From Welwitschia mirabilis (taxonomy: Eukaryota > Gnetophyta > Gnetopsida > Welwitschiales): a stretch of 64,000 nucleotides of DNA. The notes beneath the pieces are model-generated. The model saw only the letters and a program-made list of their open reading frames with translations, did not search any database and was not told the origin of the DNA. Every line of letters starts with the position of its first letter. The first letter of the stretch is position 1. This document shows positions 57,828-64,000 of this stretch, piece by piece. The DNA lies in assembly GCA_051453625.1 (NCBI GenBank), contig JBOZIK010000001.1:69025253-69089252 (forward strand), written 5' to 3'. Made by a program: the position numbers and the translations under genes.

Positions 57828-59198
57828 TGTTAGATTATGTATTGTCAATTGATGTTAAACTAATGTTAAGAAAAATTTGTGTATCTTATGTAAAAAATAT
57901 TTATTACTTGTAAGTCATAAGCTAAAGTAAGGAATATCGCATTTTAATCACTGAAACTTATCAAGTTCAATTATCCTCTAAAGGGATTGACTAGATTTCC
58001 ATGAAATCGACTACACCTTGAGTGAACTCTCAGAATTGGATTAAATTTGGAGGGATCAACTAGACTTATAAGGGATTGAATGGACCTAAGCAATGTGCAT
58101 CTAGTATTCTTAAGCTGATTATCAAGGAGTCAACTAGACTTATGAGGGATTGACCAGGTCTAATGTAGAAAATTGAAATGGATTTTTATCAGGATGATAG
58201 GTGATTAGACAGATATATGAGTGACTGAATGAGTGATCAACTAGATCCTAAGAGGTCAACCAAACATGGAGCCACAAGAAACTAGGACAACTAAACAATT
58301 TATTTAAATGAACTATTTAAATCATGACAATAGTAGGATCGATCAAACAATTGAGGGGTTGACTGAATGAAACAAAAACAAAAATTTTATATCCATTATG
58401 TATCCATTATCTATTTCTTATGTGGTTAATTCTAGCCTTTAAAGTAATGTTTTTAAGTGTAATAAACTCTAAAAGCCTTTCATTATAAATAGACAAGAGA
58501 TAAATCACTAAGAAGAATTTTTTAAGAATCTTTTGAACTTTTGACCTTTTACCAAATTATTAAAACCTATGATTTATCATTGTATTAGCTTGGAATTATA
58601 TTCTTTACCAAGGACAAGCTAATATTTGTTTTATCTTTGTTTTCAAGTTCAGATCTTATACTTCATTATTATAGTTCATACCATCTATAGGAGAAGAGCT
58701 CCATTAAAATCATTGCACCAAAGAATGAGTGAGATTAATCCATTAAAACATTTTCCATCACTACAACATCTTGTGAAAGGTTGAGAATTAACTTGCAAAA
58801 GTTTATTTGAAAGGTCAAGACTTATCCTATAAAAGTATGTCTGAAAGGTTTAGACTTAGCCTGTAAAAGTCCATTTGAAAGGTTGAGACTTACCTATAAA
58901 AATTTTCATGTAAATGTTACAGGTGAATCTGCAATACTTGGAAGAGTTAACAGAGATTCGGATTAGGCTTGGTAATAAGCTGATCATCAAGAGTAAAGAG
59001 GGGGATTTCTAGAAAACTATAAAAATTATGTAAATCTGATTAGTATTTTTATGATTTTTTGTTATTTTCACTTTTAGAATACTTTTAGTTTATATGCATA
59101 AGTTTTTTAGTGATTTATTTCAAACAAGTTTTATCATAAGTTTATGCGAACATTGTAAGAACCTATTCACCCTTCCATTAGGGTTCTTGATCCACACA
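57828..59198 (+). repeat. J 3' LTR
   Basis: 1371 bp, about 90 bases longer than the 5' LTR (an extra stretch near 58395-58480). Tandem 34-36 bp repeats at 58775-58920. Ends gggttcttgatccacaca, followed by attta. Confidence 0.93.
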
Positions 59199-59203
59199 AT
59201 TTA

Positions 59204-59415
59204 AACTTTGTTAAATCACCCTTTTATATCATATCCAAGTAGACATTTTATATAATAAGTTAACCTCTAAACGGTTAGCTCCTTATATTATTAAAAAAGT
59301 GCATTTTAATGATTCAACTAAAATCTCTAATTCAAACACTAGAAAAATTAAAAACATTAATAAACAAAGGTTAAAAATTATAAATCATCTACTAATAAAA
59401 CCTTGAACAAGATAA
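59204..59415 (+). pseudogene. C integrase, part 2 (C-terminal end)
   Basis: Resumes after J: KLTSKRLAPYIIKKVHFNDS, ISNSNTRKIKNINKQRLKII (59260-59390). Corresponds to A VRILPNKLTFK (22660-22720), where the sequence is uninterrupted. Family feature: GKLxSxWxGPFxV...FxVNGQRLKxY. Confidence 0.8.
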
Positions 59416-59479
59416 AAGCACTTGTCTTAAAAGAGATTTTAATGAGGAAAACTTTCCTCTTGTTATTATCTAAATTCCT

Positions 59480-60150
59480 TCTTAACTGATTCCTTGGGTA
59501 GATATCATGTTATCACTTACATATTGTTAACTTAACTTATATGTTACTTTATGAAGTTATCATAATTAGTAATCTTTTTCTTAGGTATTTTAAAATGATA
59601 AGATTAGATTCACCCAATTTTAAGAAATCATATATCTATAAACTTTATTTAGAAGGAAGATGACTTATTTATTTTGTGCGCTTTCAATGGTATGAGTATT
59701 TAGTTATTTGTGCATGTTCTTCCTTGTTTATAATCTCATTACTTCATCCTTATCCTTACAAGTACTTGGATATGTGAANNNNNNNNNNNNNNNNNNNNNN
59801 NNNNNNNNNNNNNNNNNNNNNNNNNNNNNNNNNNNNNNNNNNNNNNNNNNNNNNNNNNNNNNNNNNNNNNNNNNNNNNTGGTAAATGTTATGCTATTACT
59901 TGAATATCTTTAGTTGACTAGTGTTTCACTTTATGAAGTTATCATGACTCGTATATCTTTTACTTAAGTATTTTAAAGTGATAAGATTGGATTCATTTAA
60001 TATTAATACATCATATGTCAATGAACTTTATTCTAAAGGAAAATGCATTAGTTTTATTTCTTCTCTCTCAATGATGTAAGTCTTTAGTTATTTAGATGTT
60101 CTTCCTTATTTCTTATCTTATTATTTCATCCTTATCCTTAAGAGTCTTGA
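59480..60150 (+). repeat. Diverged tandem duplication downstream of C integrase
   Basis: 59480-59778 and 59879-60150 share ttatgaagttatcat, taagattagattca, ttatttagttattt.tg.atgttcttcctt.tt.at and catccttatcctta in the same order. A 100-N gap separates them. Divergence is substantial, so it is an old duplication rather than an assembly artefact. A has one copy (22900-23050). Confidence 0.7.
59779..59878. other. Assembly gap (100 N)
   Basis: Fixed-size N run between the two duplicated segments. Confidence 0.95.
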
Positions 60151-60214
60151 CTTTAATAAAAATGAAGAAATAAATTAAAAAAAAGAAATAAAATACTAAC
60201 TATGATATTTTTTA

Positions 60215-60760
60215 TTAAAGCTAAAAACATAGTCATCATGATGTCCTACCATAGATGCATAGGGTAAATTTTCCTAAGAGGATCCTTCAGCACTGTGATA
60301 TGATAGCTATGGAAACTCCACTAGCAGGTTGATTGCCATGCTATGTAAGTTCTTACTCCTCTAATAATGGCTATAGTCTCCTCATCATAGAAAAATAGTT
60401 TTTACTTAGAGGCTAGGGGATCAGTGATGTCCTTGGTATCATCAGAGTTATTACTTGTTTTTTAGACTCATTTTGAATATAGTACTTCTACATGATCATT
60501 TTACATTTTTGGATTCTAGTGTTATCTTAATGTGTTAGCTAGTAAGTTTATGTTTAAATATCTTTTAATCATATCATTCATTTTTTGATAACATTAGATA
60601 TACTTAATATCATCATAATCATTGCCTATTTAAATGGTACTTTATGTGTTTTAACATATTATCATGCATTTTTCATTAGGTGATTGTTATGATTTTTACT
60701 AAGGAAATTTGCTAGATTAGAATTTAGGATAGGTGAACAATTTTATTTATGTTTCTAGTT
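60215..60760 (+). other. Conserved non-coding block, C copy
   Basis: Anchors: agtcatcatgatgtcctacc, ttttcctaagagga, agctatggaaactccact, ttcttactcctctaata, tcctcatcatagaaaaatag, gaggctaggggatcagtgatg, tagattagaatttaggatag. Aligned with A 23830-24330 and inverted B 4960-5470. All frames closed. Confidence 0.72.
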
Positions 60761-62095
60761 GTCCATTTTTAGTTTTATTTTTCCTTAGCTATTTTTTTAT
60801 GTTTTTTAAAGTTATTTACATACTTTTTTAACGTAATATTTTGGATCTAATTATTTAGTAGTTTTTTGTTAACACTACTAATAGTTTTTATCCATAAATA
60901 TTGTTTTTCTTTTAGCTTTTTTTTTTTGATAGATGGTAATGATTTCATTTTGAGTTTTGGTTTCCTACTTTTTCATGCTTACTGAGTTCAAGAACATTTA
61001 AGGTGTTCTTCTAAGCATTACTTCTTTCCACTTAATGCATTATTATGGTTCCATTTTTTTCTTCTTGAGTCCTTTTCATGTAAGTTTATTTTCATCATGA
61101 TCATTGTTTTTGAGGATGATTCTTCACTTTTTACCATCTTATTCATTTTCTACTAATTTTATAATTCTTGATTATTGTTACCATTGATTTTGAACTTTTT
61201 CTCGCCTTTTCTATCTTTCAAAAATCATGTTTTATGAATGTCATCCCACATCTATCATCCCCTTGACATAGAAATTAACAATAATTATTATAGCTCTACT
61301 ACAAACCAAGACATCTTCATTTACCTATGGGAGAGTGAGAAGGAGGGTAGTACATCTTTTTGAGCTACTTTTGAGATATTGAACAAAAATTTTAAGGGAT
61401 CATTTTTGAGCTTTTATGATACATACTTGTGATGACATTGTTCGAATATGATTTCATATTACCTATATAATTTTTCATCATATACATCATTTAACAAGAT
61501 CATAATAGCACAATTATAGAGTTTTTCTGTAGGTATAATTCAAAACATTTAGAGCATTATGGATGAGGAAAATAATTTTATGATTATTCTTTGTACTTTA
61601 TCCTTTGCAAAATATATTTTAAACTTACTAATAAATTTGTATACAACATTTTGAGTTATTACTACTTAGTTTATACATATCAATTTTAGTATCACTATCC
61701 CTAATTATACATACATATCATCATTTTCTGAAACTTCATTGTTACATCTTATAATAATTTTTCATTTATAAATTCATTTGTTATATTGGGATGTGTTAAA
61801 TATCTTAAGTAAGTGACTAAGGAAGATGTTAGTTCTTTTATTTCTCTAATAATCATATTGCAGGAACCTAACTTTCATTCTAATTTTAGAAGTATTATTA
61901 TCCCTCATCATTATCTACATGATTAGTAGGATGACATATGTATTATACATCCTAATCAGGTTTTGTATCATTAAATTAGTTTTTAATATTTATTCCTACA
62001 TGGTAAATATTCTTGAACTGGAACTATTTTTTCCCTATTTGTCAATTATCTTAGTCAAATTGGATTGTAATATGATTGATTACTTTGTCAGGGAC
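60761..62095 (+). other. C 3' interior, non-coding
   Basis: T-rich. gtcatcccacatctatcatccccttgacat near 61229-61272 repeats the palindromic motif. No third frame comparable to A 25560-26920 is visible; only short coding-like scraps. Confidence 0.5.
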
Positions 62096-62118
62096 TAACA
62101 AAGCTAAGTAGAGGGCTA
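62096..62118 (+). other. C polypurine tract
   Basis: actaacaaagctaagtagagg then gcta, directly before the 3' LTR. Confidence 0.75.
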
Positions 62119-63361
62119 TGTTGAGATGCCAATTTATAGGATTTTGATGAGATATTTTGAGTACTTTTATAGGACATTTATATAATTTTAGATGTAAATT
62201 TGATGATTATGGAGAGTTAATAGGATGATCACTAGAACATGTAATTCTCGATATATTTAGAGGAATCTCAGGCATATTTTGATACTTTGTATCTTAAAGG
62301 AAAGATCAATAATGCAAAAGACTAATTTATCTTAAGCTAAAATGATAAAAAAGCTTATTGTTCTCTTAGTCATTTCCACAACAGTTAGGATGATAGTACT
62401 ATGATATAAACTAAAGCTACAAAGTTAACTGTGGAGCTTGAAGCTAATAACTCACCTCTAGTTGTGGAGTACGTCTCTAGTATCATCTCCACAACATACA
62501 AGATGATAACTATTTTATATGAAGGGAAGGAATTATCTTTGTAATGGAATCATGTAGCACATGTGGATTGCTAGGATTTATTTTTCAACTTCTAGGGTTT
62601 TGCTTCTAGAACTTTAATGTAAAACTATAAATATCCCCTTTTGCATTCACTTCCATTTCCATCTTTTGTACTGGATATTCTTGTGATGGAAGAGTAAACA
62701 ATAAGAGATCTATTCATTAGCTATAGAAAGAAGATTTCCTTGGTGTTGGGTTGACTATTCTTGATTAAGGTACTATTACTTTATTGTAAGTAGATGTTAA
62801 ATTGATGATTAATTTAAGAACTCTTTTCACTTCTATTATGTGAACCTTCCTTATGATTTAAATTGATTATAATTNNNNNNNNNNNNNNNNNNNNNNNNNN
62901 NNNNNNNNNNNNNNNNNNNNNNNNNNNNNNNNNNNNNNNNNNNNNNNNNNNNNNNNNNNNNNNNNNNNNNNNNNNNNNNNNNNNNNNNNNNNNNNNNNNN
63001 NNNNNNNNNNNNNNNNNNNNNNNNNNNNNNNNNNNNNNNNNNNNNNNNNNNNNNNNNNNNNNNNNNNNNNNNNNNNNNNNNNNNNNNNNNNNNNNNNNNN
63101 NNNNNNNNNNNNNNNNNNNNNNNNNNNACAATCCATCATCATTCATCTTTCATTACATTTGCATTGCTTATTATTTTTATTTACTAAAGAAAAAATACTA
63201 AAAATAATTTTTAAAGTTCTCTAACTTCTAGTGTAGTGCCTTCAATGGATTATAACATTCATGTTGGCTCTTGTCTATACTAGTGTGTGTTTTTCTATAA
63301 GTATTGTGATTTATAGCTTTTGTCTAAGGAGTTAAAGATTGCACAAATTCACATCACAACA
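62119..63361 (+). repeat. C 3' LTR (with 253-N gap)
   Basis: Starts tgttgagatgcc, ends attcacatcacaaca. Partner of 45383-46627. A gap covers 62875-63127; the frames spanning it are artefacts. Confidence 0.9.
62875..63127. other. Assembly gap (253 N)
   Basis: N run in C 3' LTR, with a length close to the corresponding part of the 5' LTR (about 46135-46400). Confidence 0.95.
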
Positions 63362-63366
63362 ATGTA

Positions 63367-64000
63367 GCAACTTTAAAATATTAAAATAAAGATTCTATCA
63401 TAGTATAGATTATCCGAATTGTAATTCTCTCATAATGAGTATTAAGATATTTTAAAGATTTTTAAGAAATATTAATGCTTTTAAAATTTATATTTAGTAT
63501 CATGAGGATTTAAAAACTTTACAAATGAATTGAAATCTCTTATGAAAATACAAAATAACTATGCATAAGAAACTATATCATGAAAAACACTAACTAAGAA
63601 ATATTCCACTAAGTATAACTTGATTTTCTATGGAAATAATAAATTATTTCCTTACTAATTATAAATTTAAAAAAAATAGAAGCAAGAGATATTCTTTATT
63701 CCCATGTAATATAGAAAAATAAGTGATAAAATAAAAGATATTCTTTAGTAATATAACAATCATATAAATTGTATACAGAGCTAAAGGCTTTGTTTTATAA
63801 GTATTAAAGAATATTCAAAAAAATACTATTATAATTATAGTAATCTTAATTGAATTAAAGATATAAATTAATCATCCTTTAAGATGAATTCACTAATGAT
63901 GAAATTACTATAGAGAATACCAAATTAAAATTAAAATCTAAGGCATAGTGTGGCAAATTAATAATCATTCCTTCACATCTAGCAAGGAAGACAGAAGGCT
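63367..64000. other. Right flank of C, non-coding
   Basis: AT-rich, no protein motif or RNA gene. It should continue the sequence left of C (44896-45382), probably G's LTR. Nothing else recognised. Confidence 0.45.

Larger units (their letters stand above)
52348..59198 (+). mobile_element. Element J: SIRE-like Ty1/copia element lacking integrase, RT and RNase H
   Basis: 6851 bp, starts TGTTAG, ends CACACA, perfect 5 bp target duplication (attta). LTRs 52348-53629 and 57828-59198; primer site of tRNA-Met type; polypurine tract aaaggggagat. Interior of 4.2 kb has gag and protease (53696-55620), then only ~220 bases until a U3-like/TATA segment and a third ORF (56172-57253). No copia integrase, RT or RNase H motif is present. 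It inserted in C integrase and is therefore the youngest of the nested set C/J. Likely mobilised in trans when active. Confidence 0.92.
45383..63361 (+). mobile_element. Element C: Athila-like Ty3/gypsy element, carrying nested copia element J
   Basis: Two ~1.24 kb LTRs (45383-46627, 62119-63361), flanks atgaa (45378-45382) and atgta (63362-63366), i.e. a target duplication with one change. Without J, C is about 11.1 kb. Order: LTR, primer site, gag, linker, protease, RT, RNase H, integrase (split by J), conserved non-coding block, polypurine tract, LTR. Same family as A. It is the most complete copy and is the best reference for reading A. Confidence 0.9.

Noticed and set aside
1-64000. Fungal repeat-induced point mutation as the source of the AT bias
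   Set aside because: All element families, their primer sites and the third ORF are plant types; plant cytosine methylation explains the same transitions.

Overview
This window is a stretch of repeat-filled plant nuclear DNA. It is strongly AT-rich, interrupted by seven runs of N, and I see no intact host gene, tRNA, rRNA or CRISPR. Almost everything can be explained as nested, decayed LTR retrotransposons of typical plant clades: Athila/Tat-like gypsy, Del/Tekay-like gypsy, Reina/CRM-like gypsy and a SIRE-like copia element. I cannot name the species; a flowering plant is the most likely source.

I use letters for the elements. D (minus strand, Del/Tekay-like) runs from beyond the left edge to 31025. 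Its pol (1-1573 and 10116-10330), gag (10400-11480), tRNA-Met-type primer site (11490-11505) and a ~3 kb 5' LTR are split by two later insertions. B (1574-10115, minus) sits between D's protease and reverse transcriptase. A (12269-28711, plus, target duplication AGGTA) sits inside D's 5' LTR, in a ~145-176 bp tandem array. A contains a truncated gag followed by a second gag, then protease, RT, RNase H, integrase and a decayed third reading frame; a pair of inverted LTR-like arms (H, 18101-20660) breaks its RT.

E (about 31031-43413, minus, Reina/CRM-like) has gag, protease, RT, RNase H and integrase relics, and its RT is split by F (33382-40014), an LTR element with no recognisable pol. G is an Athila/Tat-type gag remnant (43900-44665, minus). 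C (45383-63361, plus) is the sister of A, with full gag-PR-RT-RH-IN remains. Its integrase C-terminus is split by J (52348-59198, plus), a copia element with a perfect ATTTA target duplication. J has gag and protease, lacks integrase/RT/RNase H, and carries a third ORF (56172-57253) behind a promoter-like stretch.

A, B and C share ~1.25 kb LTRs, an Asp-type primer site, a polypurine tract and a conserved ~500 bp non-coding block downstream of pol. All coding regions are pseudogenes. Their stops and active-site changes fall heavily at Trp, Gln, Cys, His and Asp codons, the pattern expected from long-term deamination of methylated cytosine. The least explained items are the domain-deleted copia element J with its own promoter-like segment, the conserved non-coding block, the inverted LTR pair H and the acidic reading frame in B.
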